A stretch of DNA of 64,000 bases from Laburnicola sp. R22_1 (GCA_014281115.1 JACONQ010000001.1:1302001-1366000); one strand, 5' to 3'; positions 24,351 through 34,664 are shown, counted from the stretch's first letter. The notes: generated by a model not told the origin, from the letters alone. Translations and numbers: made by a program.

Positions 24351-24930
24351 GTAGAGTATAAATACGCATATTAAGGCAATTTACTACTACTAATATATTT
24401 AAAAAAATAAGCCTAAAGACTTTAAAGGCTTTCTTATAGTTTTCTAGTATAAATATATTAAAAATATATTATAAAAGACTAGTAGAAAGCCCTCTTTATT
24501 AATATAAAAGATATATTAGTGCGCTAAGTCCTATACGCGCTAGGAGTACTTTAGCTTTAGTAGCGTAAAATAAACTATATTAAGTAGCTAAAGAATATAA
24601 AATAAGTGCGCTAGTATATAAAGTGTTAGAATCTTTTATTCTAGATAATAATTTTTAAAATTCTAAAAGTAGTAGCTTTTATAGCTATCTAGAATAAGTA
24701 GCCTCTATAACTCTACTATACGTAGCCTTATATATGCGTTAAAGTACTTTAACTATATAACTTTAAGCTTATTATTAGTCTAGCTAGTTTTAGAGACTAA
24801 GAGCTTCTAATTATAAAGAATACTAGTCTCCTTATACTACGCTAAAATATAGACTTACCCTTTATAGATAATAAAGGGTAGAGTAGTATACTTAGTAGCG
24901 TAAATACTCTAAATTACTATAATCTATTTA
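24351..24930 (-). pseudogene. central transposase fragment of the outer pogo element
   Basis: The minus-strand reading has LPFIIYKG, TNNKLKVI and RLLILDSYKSYY, aligned by eye with the same blocks of the nested Fot1-like transposase. It ends at the CTAAG duplication of the LTR element, so the LTR element interrupted it. Stops are abundant. Confidence 0.72.
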
Positions 24931-25887
24931 TATTAGAAAAGTTTTTCTGCTTAACTATATAAATCGTGCGTAAATATACGCAGACTTATATATTTATGCG
25001 TATTTTTACACAAGTAATTTACTAGCACAAAAATGCTTAGAGATGCATAAATATGCGCAGACTTGCGCAGATACGCACAAATAGCCTAAATAAGTAATTT
25101 TTTTAAAGCTTTATAACTTGTTTACTAGTAAAGCTATAATTTTAATTTTTCATAGATTTATAGAGAAAATACTAGTCTTTAATTATTTAATTTAAAAATA
25201 CTATTTTTATTACGTAATTAGTTAGTAATTAATAAAAAACTCTTTATTTTACTAGTTATTATATATATTACGTAATATTATTATATAAAAATATAGCACT
25301 AATAAATTATTATATAAATTTTAAAAAAGGTATAATAATAATAAAGTAGTTAAAAAGTTATTAAAGTTTAAACTTTTTAAAATAGTGTTCTTTGCCAAGC
25401 CACTAATTTTCGCCTAATCTAATTCTTTTAAATAATTATAAAACTATATTTTTTCTATTTTTAAACCTATAAAATCTAGAATTTAGGATTAAATAGAAGC
25501 TCTATATAATATGCTAGTAATTAGTACTATTATATTAACTAGTAATTACTATCTAGTAAGAGACTTTAACTTTATACTTTAAAAATCTTTTTTAAAAGCT
25601 TACTAAGCTTTTTTTTAAATTCTAGCCAATTAAAGAGCTTTATTTACTTATTAATTAGTATTTTATAGGTAGTATAGGCACCTAGGGTACTCTAGCTATT
25701 CTAGCTACTCTAGATGCACTAGCGGTATAGGTACGCATCTTTACGCAACCTTACGCATACGCACACTAAGAAAAAAGTAGTATTACTAGTGCGCTCTAAG
25801 CGTATTTAGTGCGCAAGCGTACGTAGGCGTACTTAGAGCTGCTTAGGTGCCCTAGGTACTTATACTTACTTAAAACTTTTCTTAATA
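24931..25887. mobile_element. 957-bp TA-flanked insertion in the outer pogo element
   Basis: The ends are imperfect inverted repeats (TATTAGAAAAGTTTTT on the left; TATTAAGAAAAGTTTTA read inward from the right), flanked by TA at 24929-24930 and 25888-25889. Deleting the insert plus one TA joins the transposase codons as LGNYKWIIVI (reading TAG as Trp), the same length as LGDR-x-WITVI in the nested copy. Many TGCG/CGCA-type subterminal motifs occur (24960-25090 and 25730-25840). No coding region was recognised, so it is probably non-autonomous. Confidence 0.68.
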
Positions 25888-25889
25888 TA

Positions 25890-26440
25890 TAGTTGCCTAG
25901 CTAAATAAGCGTAGATTAAAAATATCTTTCTAAACTAGTTATAACTTTTATTAAGCTAATAACTTCTATTTAAAAGCCTATCTTATTAAAGTTATAGATA
26001 TCTTTATTCTACGCTTTATACTTAGCTTTTATATCTTCTACTAGCTAAAACTATATATTTATAATCTCTAGGTCTTTTTATTATATTCTTTATTAGTTCT
26101 TTGCTTAATTAAAAGCTATTTTAAGCTTAGGTACGCGCTTTATAAAGCGCTAAGCCTAGTATTATTCTATAGGGTCTTTATACTACGTAGCTAGTAGTTT
26201 ATTAGCTATATTTTCTACCTTACCTAGCTAGGGTATAAATTCTTGCAAATTTAAGTTAAGAATATACTATATAAGCGTCTGCTCTTTAGTTATAGTAAGC
26301 TTTGCTATGCCTAATTATATATCTACTTAGGTGGTAATTCTATTAATTTAATTGCTTAGTGTAGACTTTAGGATATTATATACTATAGCAGCGTGTCGCA
26401 GGCTTAAAATTTGCTTATTCTAATAGGTGTAAAGGGCAAG
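25890..26440 (-). pseudogene. N-terminal transposase fragment of the outer pogo element
   Basis: The minus-strand reading has YILNLNLQEFIPQLGKVENI, RFIKRVPKLKIAF and DKDIYNFNKIGFQ, typical of the CENP-B-type DNA-binding region and the start of the DDE domain in fungal pogo transposases. It carries several stops at former Trp or Gln codons. Confidence 0.75.
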
Positions 26441-26545
26441 CTTAATTCTGCCTTCTTAATTAGATAATAACGCGTTGTGTTATTAAGATATTATGATTTG
26501 TAGTGAAGTGTTGTGGTCTTGGCAAAAACTGTCTGGCGGACTGAT

Positions 26546-26571
26546 CTGTCTGGGTTACTAATAGAATATGT
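26546..26571 (-). repeat. terminal inverted repeat, outer pogo element, right
   Basis: Partner of 14427-14452, followed by TA at 26572-26573. This marks the sharp right boundary of the AT-rich island; normal base composition resumes immediately. Confidence 0.82.
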
Positions 26572-26968
26572 TACTGTGTAAAACTCAACAGAGTACTCAA
26601 CGGATCTGCATCGAAGACCTTGGTACGGTCAATCAGAGGTAGTATGATGATCTGGTTTGTAGTATGTCAGAGGCTGCACAACGGTCATCACACTCTCCTA
26701 CCGAGGTATACGATCAATATTGTTTCTAGTGAGCATTACGTTTTCTTTGCGTGTGTACGCTCCAGTACGAATCGGAGAAGAGAGCAAGAGCGACCCCGCT
26801 TTGAGCCTCGAAGTTGGAACCACCCGCCCCACTAGTTAGCATCACGACTGATACTGCAAATCCTGCAGATACATATACAGACACTCACTGCACTCGGCAA
26901 GATACCTCCCCATCCTCCAACTTCCAACCATACAACCCCTCCAACACTATCCTCACCCCTTCCCCACA
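26572..26968. other. spacer between the AT-rich island and the cyclase gene
   Basis: Normal base composition resumes here. C-rich, T-rich leader-like sequence precedes the ATG at 26969. I see no gene. Confidence 0.4.
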
Positions 26969-28086
26969 ATGGCAACCGCACGCACTCGCCCGCCCTTCGC
27001 CTCTCTCCCCATCGACAAATCCGGACCACCAGGCAACGCATGGACTCTTTACGGTCCAAACGACGAACTGGGCGCCCTCAACCTCCTCACGCCCACTGTC
27101 GTCAAACTCGCCGCTCAAGAAATCCAGCTCGGCGAGCGCGTCTCACTAGACTGGTCGCTCAATCTACCCACGTACCCGTCTTTCAATCGACCCTCTTTCA
27201 ACTGGCGCCTTTATAATAAAGCGCCGAGGACTGTTAATGATGATTATCTCGACATTAACACGCAGAGCAGTAGTCAGTGGGATGGGTTCAGGCACTACGG
27301 GTACCAGAAGGCGAAGAGATATTATGGGGGTCGGACCCAATCCGACGTCGAGAACACGGAAATTATTGGGATTGATAAGATCGCGGCGTCGGGTGGGATT
27401 ACTACTAGAGCGGTGATTTTGGATTATCCGCGGTACTTGCAGAGGAAAGGGCGGGAGCCCGTGAATGCGCTAGAGGCGAGTAGTATCAAGGTGGATGAAC
27501 TGAAAGATATGCTCAAAGAGACGGGTGTGGAGACGCATGAAGGCGACCTGTTACTGCTACGGACGGGGTTCACGCGGGATTATGAGCAATTGGACGATGG
27601 AGAGAGGAAGGCGGTGGCGGAGAGGGAGGCGGCTTTTTTGGGTGTGGAGTCGAGTAAGGATGTGTTGCAGTGGATATGGGAGTCTGGGTTTGCGGCGGTC
27701 GCTGGGTAGGTTTTCATCCTGTTAGTCCCTACAATTGTGGACGCGAGACTGACCGTGCAGCGACGCACCATCATTTGAAATGGCCCCGCTGGTCGGTAAG
27801 CATAACGAGCCTGGTGGTATCTGGAAAGGCGAGCCATGGGAGGAGGAAATGCAAGGCGGGGGGTTGCTCCATCAGTGGCTACTCGGCGGCTGGGGAGTCA
27901 TGATTGGTGAGATGTGGGATTTGGAGCGCTTGTGCGAAAAAGCTGAGCAGCTTGGTCGGTCCACGTGTTTCGTGTCTAGTGTGCCGTTGAAGGTAAAACT
28001 CATTTTACAATCTCAGGTGCTTGGCTGACGAAGTGTAGGTTCCGGGAGGCGTCGCAAGTCCACCAAACGCCGTTGCGATATTCTAG
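26969..28086 (+). CDS. cyclase-family (PF04199, kynurenine formamidase-like) hydrolase
   Basis: Exons are 26969..27705, 27761..27992 and 28039..28086, giving 338 residues. The domain covers most of the protein: an N-terminal PNDELGALNLLTP block, a substrate and metal region SQWDGFRHYGYQ, DLLLLRTGF near 190, and a C-terminal FEMAPLVGKHNEPGG block. This fits the fungal branch of the putative-cyclase superfamily, whose members hydrolyse amide or ester bonds with a bound metal; the substrate cannot be told. The classic HxGTHxD metal motif is replaced by DGFRHYG, as I recall for this fungal subgroup. Introns use GTAGGT and GTAAAA donors. It is the first intact gene beside the AT-rich island, 398 bp from the transposon end. 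Confidence 0.85.
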
Positions 28087-28406
28087 TAGAAAAATCCTGG
28101 GCACCATAAATGACGGCCCGTTGTGTAATTCGATCTGGTGAGCTTCATATTTGCGAGAGTGCCGAGGTCTCCCTTGGTCCTCCCTTTAGCCTATGAACGC
28201 ACCGCATCAGCAACACGTTACGCACAAGACACGTCATGTCATGATGTCAATATATCACAATGAGGCAGGAATGCCGATGTTCCCTTGTGTAACAGCCATC
28301 GACCTATTTGAAAGACTTCTCGTTCAGCTTCCAATGGCGCTCTAACACAGTTCGCTCTCAGATTTATTTATCCAGCGCAGATACTCATACCCAATGAGCT
28401 ACCAAT

Positions 28407-28685
28407 ATGAAATCTTTAATCCTCTTCACCGCCATGGTCACTCTCGCTTCGGCCGCCGCCCTTCCCTTGATCACCACAACAAATGGCTCCGAAACAAAAG
28501 CTTGTACCAAAATCTGCGCATCGGATGCGGAACTGCTTAGCTGCGCTGCAGAGATGTTTCCTGAGCAGAACGGGGTATGTATAATCCAAGCGTTGGAATG
28601 GACATAGGTCTGATGAAAGGCGATGCTCTAGGCTTGCTGGTCGTGCTGCAGATTGAGTACGACGCACGATTGTCTTTCAACTTAG
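28407..28685 (+). CDS. small secreted cysteine-rich protein, candidate effector
   Basis: Two exons, 28407..28574 and 28632..28685, give 73 residues. Residues 1-18 form a clear signal peptide (MKSLILF, hydrophobic core, ASAA). The mature part has about 55 residues with seven cysteines (33, 37, 46, 58, 61, 62, 70), including a CWSCC cluster contributed by exon 2. The 57-nt intron has a GTATGT donor, a CTGAT branch and a CTCTAG acceptor. Without splicing the frame ends at 28607 and loses four of the seven cysteines. No family is recognised. The size, secretion signal, cysteine content and position 1.8 kb from a RIP-decayed island are typical of effector-like genes, but a role is inference only. 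Confidence 0.68.
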
Positions 28686-30503
28686 AAGGATTGGTGGGCA
28701 TGTTTGAGTTTGGTGAGCGAAGACTAGTACGGATACGATGGTATACGAATATGTGGATGCGCGATTAGAATCAGAGCTTTCGTACGGTCAAAGAACATCA
28801 GTCACAGTCAGTTGCTTTTTATGTGTGGGTGGGGATGGATGTCTTGGGGCGACTGGGGTGCCCAAAAATTTATCAAATGATACCGCCATTTTCCGACCTT
28901 ATTAGCATAATATTGATCTCATCACATCGACTCGACACTCTATCCTCAACATGAACATGTGAGATATACATATTCGTATTCCCCAAAAATCTTCATGACA
29001 AGCCAACGTCTCGAAACACTGTTTCATGCCACACCTCCCAACGCAAAGCGGATCTCATTCCTACCCACTAAGCTCTTTTCAACACCTTCCATTGCTCACA
29101 TGGCCTCGTTGTTAAGATCTTTTAGTAAACAAATTTTTATAGTCACTCTTTTTATTCTTAGTATTAGAATCTAAATTTTATCGCGCACAGCGCGGAGTCC
29201 AACACCACATCAAATGATTGCTAGAGCAATTTTCGAGTCCCACATGTTGCCAGAGTACGGTCTTTTAATTCCTCTTCGCTTCTTTGGAGAGGAGGTTGTG
29301 TAGAGTCGTCAGAGAACTGGGGAAAAGAGCGAGGTTTTATATCTTTGCTTGCATTTTTACATGGGATGGAAGTCTTTCCGAGGTATCGCTGGTGTATATC
29401 TGAGGTACTGGACTTACACACGAGGCTAGGTCATGTGTCAATCTTAGGTGCTTTTATACGCACAGCCAGCTCCTCTAGCTTTTGGTCTACTCAAAAGTAG
29501 AGTGCCTATGGAAATGTGCATTCTACATGACTTGGTAACTTACCCATCACCAACGTATTGTAGTCTATAAGCATGCGCCCAAGCCTCTGCTTATCAACAG
29601 AAAAAAGAATACGCTGACCCATTAGTCGCATCCTCGCCGACTTTGAGGCTCCCGCTCATAGTGCATGCACCTCCTCACACCCTCTTCCACGTTCGCCTGT
29701 TTATCCAAATCTTCAACACCACACGCACATGCTCATCAGTATCTATTTGTTTTAACTAGAGCAGAACGCGCGCCTCCATTATGTGGTACAGGTTTAATTT
29801 TTAGCCTCCACATCGGCGATTGCGTCGAACATTTTTAACTAACCCTCGATCGGGTGAAGAGAATGTGTAGAAGGATCGAGTTGTGAAGAGGATAGCGGTA
29901 TTTATACGTGTTTGCACAAGTTTAGTTGAATTCCATGTGTCATGGCATACATGTCGCTTCTCGCAGTGGTGACGATACAGCTCAGCATCACTGTGACATC
30001 ACAACCATGACCCAATATGAGTCTAAAAACATGCCCATCACGACATCCATTTTGTTATTTATACACATGCAACGAGACACCACCTATATCAAAACCCCCA
30101 TATACGTAAATCACCACGTACACGCCGTCCCAGAAGATCAAGAAAAAATATTTTTAAAAAGCTACAGAGCTTGCAAAGGCTCTCCAGCTCTCCGGCATGC
30201 ACGCACAGAGACGCCCACACCGACCTATGAAAGGCACTGGAATGGTTTTCAAGTACCCGCCAAACGCCCGTTCCTGCTTATAGAAGTCTCTCTCGAACCT
30301 TGTACGCACTAGCACTTATCCACAGGCAGTTAACTAGAACATTTAGTACAAAGTGGCCCACCTGCTATCTTACGCCTACACAGCTGTGTAAGTGTTTTAG
30401 GCTATCGTTCTTAGAAAGTAAGTTTACTATATATATTATAGAATAATAGTTAATTCTTCCAGTTTGGAACTATGACAATCTGCGTGGACAGGGTTCGATA
30501 GGA
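28686..30503. other. gene-poor, AT-leaning stretch
   Basis: No gene was recognised. An open frame at 29926-30312 (128 codons, +) has no signal peptide or family features. Short AT-rich patches (29100-29180, 30410-30460) look like decayed repeat sequence. Confidence 0.35.
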
Positions 30504-31990
30504 ATGGATCCACTTTGTATGGAAAAGTTGACCCTGGCCGATCGGATCAACAGTTTTGACGATCCATATTTGAGGCTGCTCCGAGCTGGATACAACAAGC
30601 CTAACACGAACTTCTATAAAGAGTGCACCACGTTCTTAGTCGCCAACTTCTGCAGAGGCTTTGACGTAAGTATTAGGGAGTATCTTATCTTGCGACACTT
30701 CGCTCTGGATTCTTTAGACAGTTTAGATGCGATTAATCTGCTATAGATAAGAGACAAATCTAGATTACCAAAGGCTATTAACGCCGCTGCAGTATAAGTT
30801 GTGAATAAAATTAAGAACTATATTATAGTAGCTGCACTACTAATCTAAAAGAGTAGAAGGGGACAGAAATCAAAATAGACAAATTTATTTACAAATACCT
30901 AAAGGAATACAATAGTAAAGAGTACAGTTAAGAAGCTATGTAATAATCTATAAGAGAGTGGTCTATAAGGACCTCTAGTAAATTATAAGCACAAACGCCT
31001 AAAGGTAAATATTATCTAGCTAGATAATATGCATAATTTTTGTATAGAGGATCCTTAACTATCCCTATAAGTTATAAGCATCCTAATTAAGATTATAGGT
31101 CTAAAGGGGATAATTAATTTAGAAATTATACCCTTTTCTATAATAGGTAGTATAGAGGGCGTGTTAGGAGAGATTTTAATAAGTAAGGAGGGTAACAAAT
31201 ACCGCTAGCAAGATAATATTCGCACTCAAGAACATATCCTTAATAATCTAGATATCTATTATCTTTAAGCTTTACTCCTTTTTTTTTTGTGAACAAAGCT
31301 GCATCCTGCAACTATACTATGGCAAAAGAAAATCTAGCTATAACCTTTTTTTTTCTGTGTACCAGCTCTGTGAGATAGATACCATGTGAATATGTGATCT
31401 GACTGTGAAGTGCCTGTGGGTCTCGGTCGAGACCGAGCTTTACTCCTTAGATAATAAGTTAAAGAATTATTTAAAGAAACGTATCTGCAGAATTAGAAGG
31501 ATAATAACTAGACTATTAGGTACTTAAATCCTCTTTAGGGTAATGAAACTATAGAGATTAAGACTAATACGCATTTTCAGCTTGCGGTGCACGCCCTTCG
31601 ATTCAAAGGGGCAAAGTTCATCACCCTTCGTGTAAGTGCTATTTTAAAGTGGAGAGCATACCTGGGTAACTACCATGAGCAGGTCCTATACTTGAAAGAG
31701 GGAAAGGAGAGTAGAGTTAACAGGACAGGAGAAGAAGAGGATAACATGGAAAGTTCCGACGACGCTTCCAACAACAGGGTATGGATGTCTGCAACCGCGA
31801 GATCGACAACATCAATATAACCAGCGATTGGGCCAAGATCTTCGATTGCTTCCCCAACCTGGAGACTGTCAATTTCTTGCGCACGGAGAAGCCTCCGACC
31901 ACACTATTCCGTGAATAATTCGGCAAAGTTCGCGATATTCTGTCTTCGGTCTACATGCCTCACCTCCATCGCATCGAAGAGACCTTCCAG
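30504..31990 (+). pseudogene. disrupted fungal gene (F-box/LRR-like hypothetical?)
   Basis: Fragments of normal coding composition are separated by AT-rich debris. 30504-30668 encodes MDPLCMEKLTLADRINSF and continues to CRGFD before a GTAAGT. 31570-31640 reads FQLAVHALRFKGAKFITLRV. 31800-31990 reads SDWAKIFDCFPNLETVNFLR and, after a TAA at 31916, GKVRDILSSVYMPHLHR up to a final stop. The last part resembles the C-terminal region of fungal F-box-associated hypothetical proteins, but I cannot name the family firmly. The segment 30700-31560 between the pieces is AT-rich and includes a SINE-like insertion. It is almost certainly a dead gene. Confidence 0.5.
31281..31435 (-). mobile_element. SINE-like retroposon, 155 bp, with 13-bp target duplication
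   Basis: Flanked by a perfect 13-bp direct repeat, AGCTTTACTCCTT (31268-31280 and 31436-31448). On the minus strand the insert starts with a 7-bp hairpin (GGTCTCG-AC-CGAGACC) and ends in eight A residues, as expected for target-primed reverse transcription. An A-box-like TCACAGAGCTGG lies inside; a B box is not clear. It interrupts AT-rich debris within the broken gene. Confidence 0.6.
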
Positions 31991-32200
31991 TAGAATGAGC
32001 TCTAGACTAGCAAGTATTGGGTCCGTCAGCATCGTCTTGGGTTGGAGGTAGTTCTCGCTTTATAAATAACAGGAGTTCTTGTTTCTTGATATCACATCTG
32101 TATATACTGTATATGTGACGTGTGCCCATGTTATACTATCCGTCTTTGCATTATGTATCCTGGGGTAACACACCAATGGTTTGCCCTGAGGCTATCCAGC

Positions 32201-32538
32201 ATTATTCTTTATCGAAACGCTACTAGAAGCCGCAAAACTAGCGCGCAGCTTGTTGCGTGAATCCTATGCCGACCTAGAAGAGATAGATGACTTGAATCCC
32301 CGTACGTATGTGGTCTATACACCACTTACAATCCGAGGAAAGGACGCTTTCCATCGGAAACGCCTTGTAGGGGGCCTTCAAAGCTTACAGTACTAGAACA
32401 AAAGTTTGGGTACAATGTGTTACCCCAGGATGAGTGATCCCAAGGCTACCTGTACTCAAACTTTTATCCAGTACCTGTAGAGCAACTTGTGAAAAAGCAG
32501 CCGGTTCGTGGCTGCACTAAAAGGTAATAGCAAGCCTC
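32201..32538 (+). pseudogene. coding fragment interrupted by a 90-bp MITE
   Basis: From about 32201 the + strand is open (IETLLEAAKLARSLLRESYA and onward to KRLVGGLQS) until a TA-flanked insertion at 32388. Omitting the insert and one TA, the frame continues LQSLEQLVKKQPVRGCTKR to a stop near 32526-32530. No family was recognised. Upstream the frame is closed by a TGA, so this is the 3' end of a lost gene, possibly the same one as at 30.5-32.0 kb. Confidence 0.5.
32388..32477. mobile_element. 90-bp Tc1/mariner-type MITE
   Basis: Starts CAGTACTAGAACAAAAGTTT and ends in the imperfect inverse (…AAACTTTTATCCAGTACCTG), with arms of about 27 bp. It is flanked by TA at 32386-32387 and 32478-32479. 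Its removal restores the surrounding reading frame exactly. Confidence 0.68.
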
Positions 32539-33288
32539 CGTGTCCTCTATAAACTTTCTTCTAGGAAAGGAACTCAAAAATGGTTGTTTCTTGATTCGCA
32601 GTCGGATATACACCATGCACGTCGGTCGGGTAAACCACCCGGATAAGCATGTCGGACCCCCTCAGATAACCGAAACAAGCGATCGCAATATGCGAAGGGA
32701 GTTGTTGTAGACATCCATGATGGAGCGTGCGCGGGGCAGACGGTATATGCGCGTGATTATTGCAGCCATTACATCATGGATGTGCTGGAGGCTTTTTGGG
32801 GTAGGCGTGAGATAGCGATGGATAAATTATACATGTATGTATTGAATGATGAAATGTGTTTCTGTGTATGGAATAAGCCCGAAGTATGTATGATGAATGG
32901 TCCACGAGACATGTTCGGAAAAGACGAAATATTGAAATTCGGATGCACAAGCGAACTCGAAGTAACATGATCGATCTCGCATTCGAAAATGTACAAATGT
33001 CCTGACTGGCACATTACATCGGCGTAATGCTATCTTAAGATCTCGGTGTTTCGTAAACTGCGAAATGCCGGTACACGTCGGCTCCCCACAGCCGCGGCCG
33101 CCACTACAAGCCTATTGCATGGTACATCCTGTAGTGTAGCACCGGGAGCATCGGGCACATCAGCGCTTAAAAAGGCAATATTGTCGCATAGAAAGACCAG
33201 ACTGTAATCGTCTTACTTCTCTTCTTCGCTTCTCCTGACAATTTCCGTGACCATAAGAAAACGCACATAAGAAAACGGATATAAAAAC
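32531..33288. other. spacer upstream of the Ayg1-like gene
   Basis: No gene was recognised. Small overlapping frames at 32769-33014 on both strands show no protein character. The promoter and leader of the hydrolase gene should lie in about 33000-33288. Confidence 0.35.
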
Positions 33289-34664
33289 ATGGCCGCACCG
33301 GGAGGGAAGTACTTCATCCAAGATAAGCTCCAGAAGAAAGCGCCTCATCATGAGAGCTACCATCAATTATGGGAGACGAAGTGGAAGCAGCCTGTATGTA
33401 TAACATGTGCAAGCCCCGTCCTCAAGGACCCGTTGTGCTAACACCAGCAGGCCGAAATGGGAGTCTACCCATTCATGTTCGGCACCGCGAAAGACTTCCT
33501 TCCCATTCTCGATGAAATGACCAAGCGCGACATGAAAGAGCCCTACGACTGGGACGAGTACGCCAAAGTGTTTTTTCCGCAGGCGGAGAAATTGGCCAAT
33601 ATTGCGAAAGAGGCGGAGAGTAAAGGAGAGGTAGAGAAGGCGAGCGAGTATTATTTGAGGTCGAGTGCGGTGTATCGGATTAGCAGGTTTCCTGCGCCGA
33701 GGAGTGAAGTGCAAAGGGAGGCGTGGAAGTTGAGCAAAGAGTGTGCTACCAAGGGACTGGGGTAAGTTGATCCTTCTGTGCCCCTGAGCTTGAGAAGAGA
33801 GTCGCTGACTGTGGTAGCCTACAACCGCATCCCATCAAGGAAGTTCTCATCCCACACAAACACCGTGTCCCCAGCGAAGGCGAGCACATTCCGGTGTACT
33901 ATCTTTTGCCCGAAGCGGCGTCAAAAGAGAGCCCCGTCCCTTGCGTTATCATCGTCACCGGCCTAGACGCATACCGCACCGAGCTCGCAGTCTGGATGGA
34001 AGGATGGCGCCAAAACGGCGTCGCTACCATCGTTCTCGAGGTCCCCGGTACAGGCGACTGTCCCGCTGCTGCCTCCGACCCGGCATCTCCCGATCGCCTC
34101 TATACGTCTCTATTCGCGTGGGTTGACGAGCAGGTTGCAATCGACCAGAAGAAAGTCGCAGCCTGGGCCTTCAGCACGGGCGGCTACTACGCAATCCGGG
34201 TTGCACACACCCATGCTGATAAGCTTGCCGGTGTTGTCGCCCTCGGAGGCGGCTGCCACCACATGTTCGATCCTGAATGGCTCGACAACGTAAACCATCT
34301 CGAGTACCCGTTCGACCTCGCGAACACGCTCGCCCACAAATGGGGTTACGGCAATGACATCGAGCGCTTCAAGGCAGAGGCGCTCGACAAGTTCTCTCTT
34401 TTGAACGATGGGACCCTCGACAGACCCAATTGTGCGCGTCTGCTGCTCGTCAATGGAACAGAGGATGAGATTTTCCCCATCGATGATTATTATCTTGCCC
34501 TGCAACATGGTGCGCCCAAGGAAGCGCGGTTTGTGCCAGGTGTCAAGCATATGGGGGAGCCGATGAGCTTTTTTGTCATCATTAGTTGGTTGTATAAGCT
34601 GTTTGGGATTGAGGCGGATGCTCTGAAGCAGATGCAGACGTTGCCGTTCAAGCCAAAGTACTGA
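33289..34664 (+). CDS. Ayg1-like alpha/beta hydrolase
   Basis: Exons are 33289..33393, 33451..33761 and 33818..34664, giving 420 residues. It resembles Aspergillus Ayg1, which shortens a heptaketide naphthopyrone in DHN-melanin synthesis, and the wider FrsA/DUF1100 family. It has the N-terminal lid region (WETKWKQP, VYPFMFGTAKDF, VYRISRFPAP), then the hydrolase core with VTGLDAYR, PGTGDCP, the nucleophile elbow AFSTGGYYAIR (Ser about 258), the acid in NGTEDEIFPID and the histidine in VKHMGEP. The catalytic triad is complete and the length is normal. No polyketide synthase lies in the window, so a melanin role is not supported by context; a stand-alone hydrolase paralogue is equally likely. 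Introns are short with GTATGT and GTAAGT donors. Confidence 0.88.

Larger units (their letters stand above)
14427..26571 (-). mobile_element. outer Tc1/pogo (Fot1-like) DNA transposon, split by nested insertions
   Basis: This element defines the AT-rich island. Its ends are inverted repeats of at least 26 bp (14427-14452 and 26546-26571, both reading inward from ACATATTCTAT), flanked by the TA duplication typical of the superfamily (14425-14426 and 26572-26573). The transposase lies on the minus strand in three pieces: 26440..25890 (CENP-B-type helix-turn-helix region to DKDIYNFNKIGF), 24930..24351 (IPPFIIYKG-like to the LLILD catalytic core and the LQPLDVG-like region) and 15353..about 14900 (Lys/Gln-rich C-terminus). 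Removing the 957-bp insert and the LTR element leaves about 2.2 kb, the usual size. Stops are frequent and almost all read as former TGG, CAG or CAA codons, as RIP would produce. Confidence 0.82.

Noticed and set aside
14340..26571. The AT-rich block as a mitochondrial insertion or a centromere
   Set aside because: Recognisable pogo and Gypsy protein blocks, TIRs, LTRs and target duplications explain it completely.
32157..32431. Perfect 16-bp inverted repeat (ATCCTGGGGTAACACA and inverse) suggesting a 275-bp element
   Set aside because: The right arm lies in the middle of the 90-bp MITE, so the pair cannot be the ends of one element. It may reflect a second, related MITE remnant at 32157.
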